Position numbers and translations under genes: made by a program. The notes below the pieces were generated by a model, which worked only from the letters and a program-made list of their open reading frames with translations, searched no databases and was not told the origin of the DNA. Positions 36,589-45,507 of a DNA stretch of 64,000 nucleotides are shown piece after piece. Numbering within the stretch: position 1 is the first letter of the stretch; each line of letters begins with the position of its first letter. Location of the stretch: NCBI RefSeq assembly GCF_013761005.1, contig NZ_JACDUS010000001.1, positions 62,001-126,000 of the forward strand, read 5' to 3'. Source of the DNA: Desulfosalsimonas propionicica. GTDB taxonomy: Bacteria; Desulfobacterota; Desulfobacteria; Desulfobacterales; Desulfosalsimonadaceae.

Positions 36589-37494
36589 ATGAACCCGGAA
36601 ATGATGAAAAAAATCAAAAACCTGGCCCGAAAACAAAACGCCCTGATCCTGGCCCATAACTACCAGCCGCCGGAAATCCAGGATCTGGCCGACTTATGCG
36701 GCGATTCCCTGGAACTGAGCATAAAGGCTGCTGAAACCAGTGCCGATGTGGTGGTGTTCTGCGGAGTGCACTTCATGGCCGAAACCGCATCCATTCTTTG
36801 CCCGGACAAAACCGTGTTGCTGCCCCGGCCCGATGCCGGATGCCCCATGGCCGACATGGTCACGCCCGCGGCCCTGACCGAAAAAGTCAAAGCACTGCCG
36901 GAAATGCCGGTGATCACGTATGTGAATTCGCCGGCTGCGGTTAAGGCCATTTCCACGGTCTGCTGCACTTCGGCCAATGCCGTGAAAGTGGCCCGCAGCC
37001 TGGATACAGATGAACTCCTCATGACCCCTGACCGGAACCTGGCTGCCTATACCGCGGCACAAACCGGTATCACCATTCACGCATGGGACGGGTACTGCCC
37101 CTATCACGAGCAGCTTGCCCCGGAGATGGTAAGCCAGGTCCGCCGGCGGTATCCAGGGGCTGTTTTCATGGCCCATCCTGAATGCCGGCCAGAGGTGACA
37201 GCCATGGCCGACGTGGTGACATCGACTTCGGGAATGCTTTTGTTTGCCAGCCAATCACCGCACACCGAATTTATCGTGGGAACCGAAACCGGCCTGATTT
37301 ACCCTCTTGAAAAAGCCAATCCAGGCAAACGGTTTTATCCGGCCTCGGAAAAAATGTATTGCGCGGACATGAAAAAAATCACCCCGGAACATGTGGCCGA
37401 AACCCTGGCGCACCTGTCCGGCGAGGTCCGGGTTCCGGAGGAGATCCGGAACCCGGCGCTTTCAGCTGTGCAAAAAATGCTTTCCATCCGGTAA
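36589..37494 (+). CDS. nadA: Quinolinate synthase (type A, [4Fe-4S])
   Basis: Condenses iminoaspartate with dihydroxyacetone phosphate to quinolinate in NAD synthesis. 301 residues. LAHNYQPPEIQDLADLCGDS opens the first repeat, VVFCGVHFMAETASIL the second. The three conserved cluster Cys correspond to Cys85 (DAGCPMAD), Cys170 (WDGYCPYH) and Cys258 (KMYCADMK). HPEC and TSTSG lie in the third repeat. It has no nadB or nadC beside it. The stop is nine bases from the convergent nfnB gene, with no terminator. Confidence 0.96.
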   Translation: MNPEMMKKIKNLARKQNALILAHNYQPPEIQDLADLCGDSLELSIKAAETSADVVVFCGVHFMAETASILCPDKTVLLPRPDAGCPMADMVTPAALTEKVKALPEMPVITYVNSPAAVKAISTVCCTSANAVKVARSLDTDELLMTPDRNLAAYTAAQTGITIHAWDGYCPYHEQLAPEMVSQVRRRYPGAVFMAHPECRPEVTAMADVVTSTSGMLLFASQSPHTEFIVGTETGLIYPLEKANPGKRFYPASEKMYCADMKKITPEHVAETLAHLSGEVRVPEEIRNPALSAVQKMLSIR

Positions 37495-37503
37495 GCCAGG
37501 GGC

Positions 37504-38916
37504 CTACCAGCCGATTGTCAGATAATCATGGATGGAGTTGGCGGCGTCTCTTCCAGCGCCCATGGCAAGGATCACCGTGGCCTGACCCGTGACAATGTCG
37601 CCGCCGGCCCACACGCCTTTTTTGGTGGTTTTGCCGGTTTTGGGATCTGCAATGATATAACCCCATTTGTTCAGGGCGATCTCGGAATCCGACCGGGTCA
37701 GCAGGGGATTGGCGTCAGCGCCCACGGCCACCACCGCAAGGTCGCAGTCGAGCAGAAACTCGGAGCCCTCAACGGCAACCGGCCGCCTGCGGCCGGATTC
37801 ATCGGGCTCGCCAAGTTCCATCTGCAGGCACTTCATCTGCACCACCCGGCCGTTTTCATCGCCGATAAAGGCAGTGGGACTGGTCAGCAGATAGAACTCA
37901 ATGCCCTCTTCTTCGGCATGATGAATTTCCGCGGCCCGGGCCGGCATCTCATCGCGGCTTCTGCGATAAACAATGCGCACCTTTTCCGCTCCCAGGCGCA
38001 TGGCCGTTCGGGCCGAGTCCATGGCCACGTTGCCCGCACCCAGAACCGCCACATTTTTACCCTTGGCCAGGGGTGTGTCATATTCGGGAAACCGGTACGC
38101 CTTCATCAAATTTGCCCGGGTCAAATATTCGTTGGCTGAATAAATGCCGATGAGATTTTCCCCGGGGATATTGAGAAATTTGGGCAAGCCGGCACCCACG
38201 CCGATATAAACCGCATCATAGCCGTCCTCAAACAATTCATCCAGGCTCACGGTGCGTCCCACCACATTGTTGCATTCAATTCGCAGACCCAGCTTTTCAA
38301 GGCCTGCCACCTCGCAGGCCACGATTTCCTTGGGCAGACGGAATTCCGGGATACCATAGACCAGAACGCCGCCGGGTTTATGGAAGGCTTCAAGAAGGGT
38401 GACGTCATGTCCCTTTAGCAGCAGGTCGCCGGCCACTGTCAGCCCGGAGGGCCCGGAGCCCACAATGGCCACTTTTTTGCCCGTGGGCGCCGCCTTTGCC
38501 GGAAATTCACAGGCGACTTCCTCTCGGGCACGGTCTGCCACAAACCGTTCCAGGTTGCCAATGGCCAGGGGCTGGTCTTTTTTGCCGAGGATGCATTCGC
38601 CCTCGCACTGAATTTCCTGGGGGCAGACCCGGCCGCAAATGGCCGGCAGACTGTTTTTGCCCCAGATGGTCTGAATGGCGTTTTCAAAATGGCCCTGGGC
38701 AATCTGGCCCACAAACCCGGGGATATCCACCTGGACCGGGCATCCGGTCACGCAGGCGGGCTTTTTGCATTGCAGGCAGCGCTGTGCCTCTTTCACAGCC
38801 GTTTCCGCAGTGTATCCCAGCGGGACTTCCTCAAAATTTCGCCGCCGCACCTCCGGGGCCTGTTCCGGCATGGGCTGACGCGGGGTTTTTTCCTTTTTCG
38901 ACGCTTTTTGTGTCAT
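37504..38916 (-). CDS. nfnB: NADPH-dependent FAD/Fe-S oxidoreductase, NfnB (large subunit) / GltD-like
   Basis: 470 residues. The N-terminal 4Fe-4S domain has CLQCKKPACVTGCPV and CGRVCPQEIQCEGECILG; then an FAD site VAIVGSGPSGLTVAGDLL and a second nucleotide site VAVLGAGNVAMDSARTAM; the C-terminal GGDIVTGQATVILAMGAGR closes the FAD fold. Paired with the upstream NfnA-type subunit, it matches NfnAB, the electron-bifurcating NADH-dependent ferredoxin:NADP oxidoreductase, better than glutamate synthase small subunit, whose large GltB partner is absent. GGAGG before ATG 38916 sets the start; 38958 (coupled to nfnA) is an alternative. Confidence 0.9.
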   Translation of the reverse strand: MTQKASKKEKTPRQPMPEQAPEVRRRNFEEVPLGYTAETAVKEAQRCLQCKKPACVTGCPVQVDIPGFVGQIAQGHFENAIQTIWGKNSLPAICGRVCPQEIQCEGECILGKKDQPLAIGNLERFVADRAREEVACEFPAKAAPTGKKVAIVGSGPSGLTVAGDLLLKGHDVTLLEAFHKPGGVLVYGIPEFRLPKEIVACEVAGLEKLGLRIECNNVVGRTVSLDELFEDGYDAVYIGVGAGLPKFLNIPGENLIGIYSANEYLTRANLMKAYRFPEYDTPLAKGKNVAVLGAGNVAMDSARTAMRLGAEKVRIVYRRSRDEMPARAAEIHHAEEEGIEFYLLTSPTAFIGDENGRVVQMKCLQMELGEPDESGRRRPVAVEGSEFLLDCDLAVVAVGADANPLLTRSDSEIALNKWGYIIADPKTGKTTKKGVWAGGDIVTGQATVILAMGAGRDAANSIHDYLTIGW

Positions 38917-38957
38917 GTTGCTTCCTCCGTTGCCTCCGGAGAGGCCCTGTTCATCCA

Positions 38958-39791
38958 TCAGGTTTGGTGCAATTTGCAGTATTGTTCGTAAGCGGCCTTT
39001 TCTTCCTGGGTATAGGCATTGAGCCGCTGCATCAGTCCGTCATAATCAACCTTGTGGCCGTCGAATTCCGGGCCGTCCACGCAGGCAAACTTGGTTTTAT
39101 CGCCCACCGATACCCGGCATCCGCCGCACATCCCGGTTCCGTCAATCATGATGGGATTGAGGCTGACAAGGGTTTTGACATTGTATTCATAGGTGAGCCT
39201 GGAGACAAACTTCATCATGGGCACCGGGCCGATGGCCACCACCAGGTCCACTTTGTGATTGTCCAGGACATCCTTTAACACCTCGGTGACAAAGCCTTTG
39301 TGCCCGTATGAACCGTCATCCGTACAAACATGGAGCTGATCGGATACCGCTTCCATCTTGTCTTCAAGCAGCAGCAAGTCCTTGTTTCTGGCGCCGATGA
39401 TGCTGATCACCTCGTTTCCGGCGTCCTTAAAGCCCCGGGTAATGGGAAACAGCACCGCCACACCCGTACCGCCGCCAACACAGACCACTTTGCCGAGTTT
39501 TTCAATATCCGTGGGTTTTCCCAGGGGACCGATCACGTCCTGGTAACCGTCTCCAACGGCAAGGGTCTGAAACAGGGCCGTGGATTTTCCCACAACCATG
39601 TAAATCACTGTGATGGTGCCGCGCTCCGGGTCCAGATCCGAGATGGTCAGCGGAATCCGCTCTCCGGTCTCATTGGCTTTCAGGATGACAAACTGGCCGG
39701 GACTGGCCTTGGCCGCAATCCGCGGCGCCTCGATTTCATTTAAGACAACCGTGTCATCAGCCATGGTTTCTCGTTTTACGATTTTAAACAT
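38958..39791 (-). CDS. nfnA: Ferredoxin-NADP+ reductase-like subunit NfnA (small subunit)
   Basis: 277 residues. N-terminal FAD-binding (ferredoxin reductase) barrel: ASPGQFVILKANETGERIPLT. NAD-binding half: VCVGGGTGVAVLFPI, ARNKDLLLLEDKM, VLDNHKVDLVVAIGPVPMMK. The C-terminal [2Fe-2S] motif is DGTGMCGGCRVSVGD..KFACVDGPEF, a hallmark of NfnS/sulfide dehydrogenase beta subunits. With nfnB 41 bases downstream it forms the predicted bifurcating transhydrogenase. Annotation as sulfide dehydrogenase SudB is the same family. GGAGG precedes ATG 39791; an in-frame upstream start would lack one. Confidence 0.92.
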   Translation of the reverse strand: MFKIVKRETMADDTVVLNEIEAPRIAAKASPGQFVILKANETGERIPLTISDLDPERGTITVIYMVVGKSTALFQTLAVGDGYQDVIGPLGKPTDIEKLGKVVCVGGGTGVAVLFPITRGFKDAGNEVISIIGARNKDLLLLEDKMEAVSDQLHVCTDDGSYGHKGFVTEVLKDVLDNHKVDLVVAIGPVPMMKFVSRLTYEYNVKTLVSLNPIMIDGTGMCGGCRVSVGDKTKFACVDGPEFDGHKVDYDGLMQRLNAYTQEEKAAYEQYCKLHQT

Positions 39792-39865
39792 GCTGTATCC
39801 TCCACTGGTTCGATTCAACCCGTTCAGGTTTCAGGTGAAAGGTCTTCCAATCCCCACGGGTTGGT

Positions 39866-41413
39866 TTACATTTGCATTCTGGGCAAATATACGCGAAATG
39901 TGCTGCCCTGACCAGGTTGGCTGTCAACCTGGATACGCCCGTGATGGGCCTCAACAATGCTTTTGACAATGGCAAGCCCCAGTCCGGTGCCGCTGATGGG
40001 CCGGGTCTGCTCGGTCTTTACCCGGTAAAAGCGCTGAAAAATCCGCTCCTGCTCCTCCGGGTCAACTCCGAATCCCGTGTCAGCCACTGAAAAAACCGCA
40101 AAATGGTCCTCAACCCCCGCAGAAATCCGGATTTGTCCGCCTTCCGGAGTATAGCGGATGGCGTTGGAGATCAGGTTGGCCATGACTTCGCACAGATTGG
40201 TGCGATTGCCCATGGCCGTCACCGGCCCGTCGGCCGGCAGCACTTTCATGTCAATGGATCGGCTTTCTGCCTTGGGCCTGTATAAATCCGCCTGCTCTGC
40301 CATCAGTGCGGCTATATCCACCTCTTCTCTTTCCTGGTGAATCAGCCCGGATTCGATCTTGGCCAGATCCAGCAGTTCAGACGAAAGCGAGGTCAAAGAT
40401 TTGATCCGCTCGGTGACCCGGTCCAAAATTTCGGCCTGCTTGTCGTTGATCTCGCCGGCCAGACCGGATTTCACATTATCGAGAAGCATCAGCACAGAAT
40501 TCAACGGGCTTTTGATCTCATGGGCAACCATGGACACAAAATCCGACTTGACCTGGTCCAGATGCTTTAGGGTGGTAATGTCGTTTAACACGGTTACCGT
40601 TCCCAGATTCCGGCCCAGCCGGTCCCGGAAGGGTATGCATGTGGCGCCCAGAATCGTTTCCTTGTCTTGTGAATCTCCGTTGATCCGGATCTCCTCGGTA
40701 ATCTCGGCAAAACTGCCGGACGGCTGACCCAGGGCCTGATCGATCATTTCCAGCAGCGCGGAATCGGTAACAATTTCATCCACCGGGCAGCCCTGAACAT
40801 TTGTGCGGGTGGAGCCGATCATTTTCAGAAAAGCCGGGTTGGCCAGGGCCACTTTCTTCTGATTGTCGGTGGTCAGCACGCCGTCGGCCAGCAGGTTGAT
40901 CAGCACCCGCATGCGGGACTTTTCCGTGGAAATGTCTTGAAGAGTGCGAATAAACTCTATGGCCTTTCGCACCACCAGCCGCAGATCCTCGGGGGAAAAA
41001 GGCTTGGGCAGAAAATCAAAAGCCCCCTTTTTCATGGCCTCGATGGAGTGCTCAATGGTGGCATAACCGGTAATCACGATGATCACCGTATCGGGATGAA
41101 GGGACTTGACCCGGGTGAGCACCTCAAAACCCGACAGCCCGGCCATCATCAGATCCAGCAGAATGATGTCAAAGTGGGCCTCCTGGATTAACTGCAGACC
41201 GTCTTCGCCGTTGCAGGCGCAGGCCACCTCAAAACCGTCCTCGGTGAGCATTCGGTCACAGGCATCCCGGATCCGTTCCTCATCATCGATGACGAGCACC
41301 CTTGGCTGGAAAAAAATCTCCTCAACGTTTCCCCGCACCGTTGTATCGCCTTCGGCATCCGCATTCCGGGAAGGCTTTTGCATAAAGTCTTCTTGGTCGT
41401 GGTTTGTGGTCAT
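39866..41413 (-). CDS. Hybrid sensor: receiver - PAS - histidine kinase
   Basis: 515 residues; no membrane segment seen, so cytoplasmic. Receiver domain 38-155 with phosphoacceptor Asp87 (IILLDLMM) and KPFS; PAS domain about 165-285 (LLADGVLTTDNQKKVALANP); HisKA with His298 (VSMVAHEIKSPLNSVLM); HATPase with ANLISNAIRYTPEGGQIRI, DTGFGVDPEEQERIFQRFYR and GTGLGLAI. A receiver ahead of the kinase suggests it receives phosphate from another kinase (the PAS kinase upstream). Start ATG 41413 has an AGAGG. The output regulator is unknown. Confidence 0.93.
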   Translation of the reverse strand: MTTNHDQEDFMQKPSRNADAEGDTTVRGNVEEIFFQPRVLVIDDEERIRDACDRMLTEDGFEVACACNGEDGLQLIQEAHFDIILLDLMMAGLSGFEVLTRVKSLHPDTVIIVITGYATIEHSIEAMKKGAFDFLPKPFSPEDLRLVVRKAIEFIRTLQDISTEKSRMRVLINLLADGVLTTDNQKKVALANPAFLKMIGSTRTNVQGCPVDEIVTDSALLEMIDQALGQPSGSFAEITEEIRINGDSQDKETILGATCIPFRDRLGRNLGTVTVLNDITTLKHLDQVKSDFVSMVAHEIKSPLNSVLMLLDNVKSGLAGEINDKQAEILDRVTERIKSLTSLSSELLDLAKIESGLIHQEREEVDIAALMAEQADLYRPKAESRSIDMKVLPADGPVTAMGNRTNLCEVMANLISNAIRYTPEGGQIRISAGVEDHFAVFSVADTGFGVDPEEQERIFQRFYRVKTEQTRPISGTGLGLAIVKSIVEAHHGRIQVDSQPGQGSTFRVYLPRMQM

Positions 41414-41430
41414 TTTTTCCTCTTAACGTT

Positions 41431-41581
41431 GATGCGCCCGTAAAAGTCTGATTGTAGATGGCGCCGTAAAAAGTTCAAGATCAAGGCTCGCACAATTTCA
41501 AAGAATACAGAATAGTTATCCGTAATTGAAATTCCGGGAAACTGCGCGTAACGCAGATATTGGACTTTTTGCGGTGCCATC
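41431..41581. repeat. MITE-like inverted-repeat element with GTAAAAAGT ends
   Basis: The left inverted repeat starts GATGGCGCCGTAAAAAGT (41457) and the right one, read on the opposite strand, starts GATGGCACCGCAAAAAGT and ends at 41581; together they span 125 bp with about 26-bp arms. A direct half-unit, GATGCGCCCGTAAAAGTC (41431-41448), precedes it. AATTTCA (41494-41500) and TGAAATT (41527-41533) nest inside. It occupies almost the whole gap between two kinase genes, and its right end overlaps the stop of the upstream kinase. No ORF. Confidence 0.8.
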
Positions 41582-43079
41582 AACTTTCTGCCGGGATATA
41601 CTGGGGCAGTTCCAGCAGAAACGTTGTGCCCTCCGGCCCGGTTTGTTTAACGGAAATCCGGCCGCCGTGTTCCTCCACAATGCCGTATGCAATGCTTAAG
41701 CCCAGGCCGGTGCTTTTGCCCTTTGGCTTTGTGGAAAAAAAGGGGTCAAATATCTTGTTGAGATTTTCTTCGGCAATGCCCGGTCCGGTATCGGCAATTT
41801 CGAGAAAAACCTTTTGGGCCGATTTGTTGCGATACGTGCGCACAATGAGTTCGCCCCTGCCGCCCATGGCATCGGCGGCATTGATAATCAGATTGATAAT
41901 CACCTGGCTGAGCTTGTTGGTATCCACGTTGATCAGCATCATCTCGTCGTCCAATTCTTTGTGGATGCTGATGTTGCGGAAAATCTTCTGGTCCCGGGTC
42001 AGGCGGAAGCTTTGCTCCACCAGCTTATTGATATGAATGATCTGACGGCGGGAATCCGTGCTCCGGCTATAGACCAGCAGGCTTTTGACGATCTCCTTGC
42101 ACCGGTTGGCATCCTCAATGACACATTCAAGGTCCTTTCTCAGGGGATTGCCGGTTTCCAGATGCTCCAGCACCATACTCGAATACATCAGAATACCGGT
42201 AAGCGGATTGTTGATCTCGTGGGCCACGCCGGCTGCCAGCTGACCCAGGGATGCCATTTTCTCAGACTGGGCCAGCTGCTGCTGAGCGTCTTTTAGCTTT
42301 TTTTCGATTTCGCGCTTTTTGCGCTGATCATTGTATATGGCCATTGTGGCCGATTCATTGTCATCGTCGTCATAAATAATGGCCGCGCTCATTTCCACGG
42401 GGATTTCCTCACCATCTGCACTGACAATGGTGGCGGGCACCCCGGAGAGCTTTCCCTTGCCCCCCATGGTTTCGTCTCTGAGCATGCTCATGATCTCCTT
42501 GGCCTTGCCCGGCGGATAAAGCTGCTCTGCGTTATCAAAGGGCCAGCATTCCTTGTTTACCACCCCGAACAACTCCTTGGCCGCCCGGTTCATGAGCTGG
42601 ATCCGGCCCTTGCGGTCAGCTGCCACAATGGCGCTGGCCGAGCTCTGCACCACCCGGGTAATGAGCTCCTTGGTTTCTGAAAGCTCGCTTTCAAGCATCT
42701 TGACCCGGGTAACATCCCGAATGCTTTCAATGATATAGACGACTTCGCCGTTGTCATCGAGAATGGGGGAAAAAACCCGGTCCTCCCACCGTCCTTCTTT
42801 CCGCCATGTCACGGTCTGGCCCTGATGGGTGTTTAAAACCCTTACCACCGGGCAGTCCTCGGCCCTGCAGGGCGTATTTTTTTTGTAAAAAAAATGGTAG
42901 CATTTTTGATTCCGGATCCGTTCCTGGTCTTCCTCAAACAGTTCCAGAAATTTCCGGTTGGCGCTGACAAGGGTGTAATCCGGTCGTATGATCAGGGTCG
43001 GATAGGAAAGGGAGTCAAACACGCGCAGGCGCCAGTTCAATTCCTCTTTGTCAACGACGTTGTTCATCACTGCATCCAA
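41580..43079 (-). CDS. PAS-PAS histidine kinase (NtrB-like)
   Basis: 499 residues, apparently soluble. PAS1 (about 20-125) includes a Cys cluster NTPCRAEDCPVVR; PAS2 (about 135-250) has IVAADRKGRIQLMNRAAKEL. HisKA with His287 in LAAGVAHEINNPLTGI; HATPase with NLIINAADAMGGRGE, ADTGPGIAEENLNKIFDPFF and STGLGLSIAYGIVEEHGG. The DHp motif is the NtrB/HisKA subclass. The two Cys of PAS1 may sense redox or bind a cluster, by inference only. It is followed by the MITE-like repeat and then by the hybrid kinase, a plausible partner. Confidence 0.94.
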   Translation of the reverse strand: MDAVMNNVVDKEELNWRLRVFDSLSYPTLIIRPDYTLVSANRKFLELFEEDQERIRNQKCYHFFYKKNTPCRAEDCPVVRVLNTHQGQTVTWRKEGRWEDRVFSPILDDNGEVVYIIESIRDVTRVKMLESELSETKELITRVVQSSASAIVAADRKGRIQLMNRAAKELFGVVNKECWPFDNAEQLYPPGKAKEIMSMLRDETMGGKGKLSGVPATIVSADGEEIPVEMSAAIIYDDDDNESATMAIYNDQRKKREIEKKLKDAQQQLAQSEKMASLGQLAAGVAHEINNPLTGILMYSSMVLEHLETGNPLRKDLECVIEDANRCKEIVKSLLVYSRSTDSRRQIIHINKLVEQSFRLTRDQKIFRNISIHKELDDEMMLINVDTNKLSQVIINLIINAADAMGGRGELIVRTYRNKSAQKVFLEIADTGPGIAEENLNKIFDPFFSTKPKGKSTGLGLSIAYGIVEEHGGRISVKQTGPEGTTFLLELPQYIPAES

Positions 43080-43129
43080 TTATCGTTTCCGTTCCCCTGT
43101 TCGGGCGCCACCCGGGGCGGACCCGGCGG

Positions 43130-44122
43130 TCAGGGTCGATCAAATGATGTTGAAAGCGCTTCCACGCCCGATTCGCCCATGCCCGGGGGGACAATGATGG
43201 AAACCGTTGCGCCCACGCAGCCGGCCAGCCAGACGGGAATGCCCGCATTTATCAGACAGCCCAGCGCCTTGTCCGCAATCCCGTATCGATCGCCGAAATG
43301 CGGGCCATGGAAACAAAGCATTTCAACATTTTCACGAATTTCCAATCGGCTGGAACAAAGGGCGGGCGCCAGGTGGGCGGCAATATCCGGGGCATCGGAA
43401 GGGGTTTGTCCCGGGTCCAGGGCCACGGCCAAATGGCCCCGGCCGTCTGCGGCGCGGTTTGCGCATATATAAGCAAAACCGGCATTGTCTGCTGCCAGAC
43501 CCTCAAGGGCCCGGCCCAGCAGCACCTGCTCATGGGAATGAAAGTCAATCCGGCACAGCTTCAGGCCGGTCTTGACGGCAATACCATAGGTCCGGATCCG
43601 GGCTTCCACATATTGGGCAACGGTTTCCGGTGCGCTCTTTAACCGTCTGGCAATGTCATCGTAATCCTGCTGAACGCGCAGAGGCCCATGCCCAGGGGGG
43701 AGTTGGGCGTATTCGGCCAAAGCATCGGCGGCCTGCTGCTGGACGGCAAAATCAGTGACCACCGTGAGCATGGATCCGGAACTGGCCATGGCGTACCATG
43801 GAATCTGTCTTTGGCCCAGGGCAGCAAACACCACTGCCATGGCAGCCGGATCAAATCGGTGCGGAAAGAGGGAAACCAGTCCGGCCGCCCCCTGATCATG
43901 GTGCTGACCTGCTGTCGCCGGTGCCGCACCGGGTGCCACCATGCAGGTAATCTGCCGGGGGTTCCGGAGAAAATCAAGTGACAAAAAAACAATATTGATC
44001 CGGTCAGCAGCCAGCTTTTGATGCAGATAAACGGACTCCTGATTAACCGAAGCGTCAACTTCCTGGTATAGCCGGGCAAACCGACCACTCATTCGAAGAC
44101 CGTTTATCCGTATAAAAGTCAT
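43130..44122 (-). CDS. ACT-domain protein of unknown function (aspartokinase-like ACT repeats)
   Basis: 330 residues. I see two ACT-like segments. One is near 80-140, VSLFPHRFDP... then AALGQRQIPWYAMASSGSML and TVVTDF. The other is C-terminal: FGDRYGIADKALGCLINAGI followed by WLAGCVGATVSIIVP. Both recall the regulatory end of aspartokinase, but no kinase domain is present. This suggests small-molecule (amino-acid) sensing. It sits between a receiver gene and a PAS kinase with gaps of 13 and 50 bases, so it likely belongs to that signalling unit. The N-terminal start is uncertain (ATG 44122 or 44092; neither has a clear ribosome site). Confidence 0.6.
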   Translation of the reverse strand: MTFIRINGLRMSGRFARLYQEVDASVNQESVYLHQKLAADRINIVFLSLDFLRNPRQITCMVAPGAAPATAGQHHDQGAAGLVSLFPHRFDPAAMAVVFAALGQRQIPWYAMASSGSMLTVVTDFAVQQQAADALAEYAQLPPGHGPLRVQQDYDDIARRLKSAPETVAQYVEARIRTYGIAVKTGLKLCRIDFHSHEQVLLGRALEGLAADNAGFAYICANRAADGRGHLAVALDPGQTPSDAPDIAAHLAPALCSSRLEIRENVEMLCFHGPHFGDRYGIADKALGCLINAGIPVWLAGCVGATVSIIVPPGMGESGVEALSTSFDRP

Positions 44123-44135
44123 TTCAAATCAAGCA

Positions 44136-44522
44136 TCAGGCGCCCAGATGATCATCCACGATTTCCATGAGCTTGTCCATGTCAATGGGCTTGGGCACAT
44201 AATCGTCGGCCAGGGTTGTTTTGCCGTCATGATGCGTATAGCTCGTGCTCTGAACGGCATCGCCCACGGCGGTGAGCATCACCACAACGATATTTTTGGT
44301 GGCATCGCTGTTTTTAATCTCATCGCAGACCACCCAGCCGTTTTTCCGGGGCATCATCACATCGAGAATCACCAGATCCGGTTTTTCCCCTTTAAGTTTC
44401 TCCATCGCCTCTTCACCGTCATAGGCTTTGGCGACCCGGAATTGCTTGGACTCGAGCTTCATGGAGACAGCCTCCACCAAGTCCGGATCATCATCGACAA
44501 CCATAATAAATTTTTCACTCAT
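44136..44522 (-). CDS. Single-domain response regulator (CheY-like receiver)
   Basis: 128 residues, one receiver domain only. MSEKFIMVVDDDPDLVEAVS shows the acidic pair, Asp54 lies in LVILDVMMPRKNG, Thr in VVMLTAV and the Lys in YVPKPIDM. AAGGAG precedes ATG 44522. No output domain, so it acts by protein contact or as a phosphorelay intermediate for the neighbouring kinases. It begins 61 bases after metF, on the same strand, which links it to the C1/electron-transfer genes. Confidence 0.93.
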   Translation of the reverse strand: MSEKFIMVVDDDPDLVEAVSMKLESKQFRVAKAYDGEEAMEKLKGEKPDLVILDVMMPRKNGWVVCDEIKNSDATKNIVVVMLTAVGDAVQSTSYTHHDGKTTLADDYVPKPIDMDKLMEIVDDHLGA

Positions 44523-44583
44523 CTGATCGGCTCCTTGCTGATTCGTCAATTTTTGCTATCCGCCTGGTTTCAAGCCAGGGCCG

Positions 44584-45507
44584 CTACACTTCGGGCCGGG
44601 GAAGAAGACCTGCTTTTTCAACGATTTCAGGAACTTTTTCTTCCCATTCAATGGCCATAATATGAAAGCCGGCCACGCCTTTAACCTCTTTTAAGCGCTG
44701 GATGGTTTCTACGGCAATCTTTATACCCTCTTCGGGCTGCTGTTCCTTGGGAACCGACTCCATTCGCTTGACCACCTCGTCGGGCACATCCATGCCCGGC
44801 ACCCGGTTTTTCATGTATCTGGCCATACCCGCAGTTTTCATGGGCGTAATCCCGGCCAGGATATAGACCTGCTCATCCAAGCCCCGGTCGCAGACCCCCT
44901 TCATCCAGGTTTCAAACTTGTCCAGGTTGTAGATGCACTGGGTTTGGATAAAATCCACGCCCGCCTTGACTTTTTTGGCCAGCCGCATCACCCGCAATTC
45001 AAAGGGATCGGCAAAGGGGTTGGCCGCAGCACCCACAAACATTTTCGGCGGATGGTCGATATCTTTCCCCCCCTGGAACTTGCCCTCATCGCGCATTTTC
45101 ACCACGGCCTGGATCAATTGCACGGAATCCAGATCATAAACATTGGAGGCCATGGGATGATCGCCGAAATGCGGATGATCTCCGGATAAGCATAACATAG
45201 TATTGATGCCATGTGAATAGGCACCTATAATATCTGCCTGCATGGCGAGCCGATTGCGATCCCGGGTCACCATCTGAAGCACCGGATCAAGTCCGAGCTG
45301 GCGGATAAGAATGCCGGCGGCCCAGCTCGACATTCTGACCATGGCTGTCTGGTTGTCAGTGACATTGATCACATCCACGCTGCCCCGCAACAATTCCGCC
45401 TTTTCCTTTACCTTTTCGGGCACCGCACCCCTGGGCGGGCCGCACTCGGAGGTAACCGCCAGCGCACCCGAGGCCAGTACCTTCTCCAGTCTGCTTTCGG
45501 TTTTCAT
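44584..45507 (-). CDS. metF: Methylenetetrahydrofolate reductase MetF (MetV-associated)
   Basis: 307 residues, the catalytic TIM barrel of methylenetetrahydrofolate reductase. VTSECGPPRGAVPEKVKEKA starts the barrel; NVTDNQTAMVRMSS, QMVTRDRNRLAMQADIIGA, LCLSGDHP, FIQTQCIYNLDKFETWM and ILAGITPMKTAGMARYM follow the family in order. The long C-terminal half of E. coli MetF is similar in length. Its start overlaps metV by four bases, so they are coupled. In anaerobes MetFV pairs act in the methyl branch of the Wood-Ljungdahl pathway with electrons from Hdr-like modules. Confidence 0.95.
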   Translation of the reverse strand: MKTESRLEKVLASGALAVTSECGPPRGAVPEKVKEKAELLRGSVDVINVTDNQTAMVRMSSWAAGILIRQLGLDPVLQMVTRDRNRLAMQADIIGAYSHGINTMLCLSGDHPHFGDHPMASNVYDLDSVQLIQAVVKMRDEGKFQGGKDIDHPPKMFVGAAANPFADPFELRVMRLAKKVKAGVDFIQTQCIYNLDKFETWMKGVCDRGLDEQVYILAGITPMKTAGMARYMKNRVPGMDVPDEVVKRMESVPKEQQPEEGIKIAVETIQRLKEVKGVAGFHIMAIEWEEKVPEIVEKAGLLPRPEV

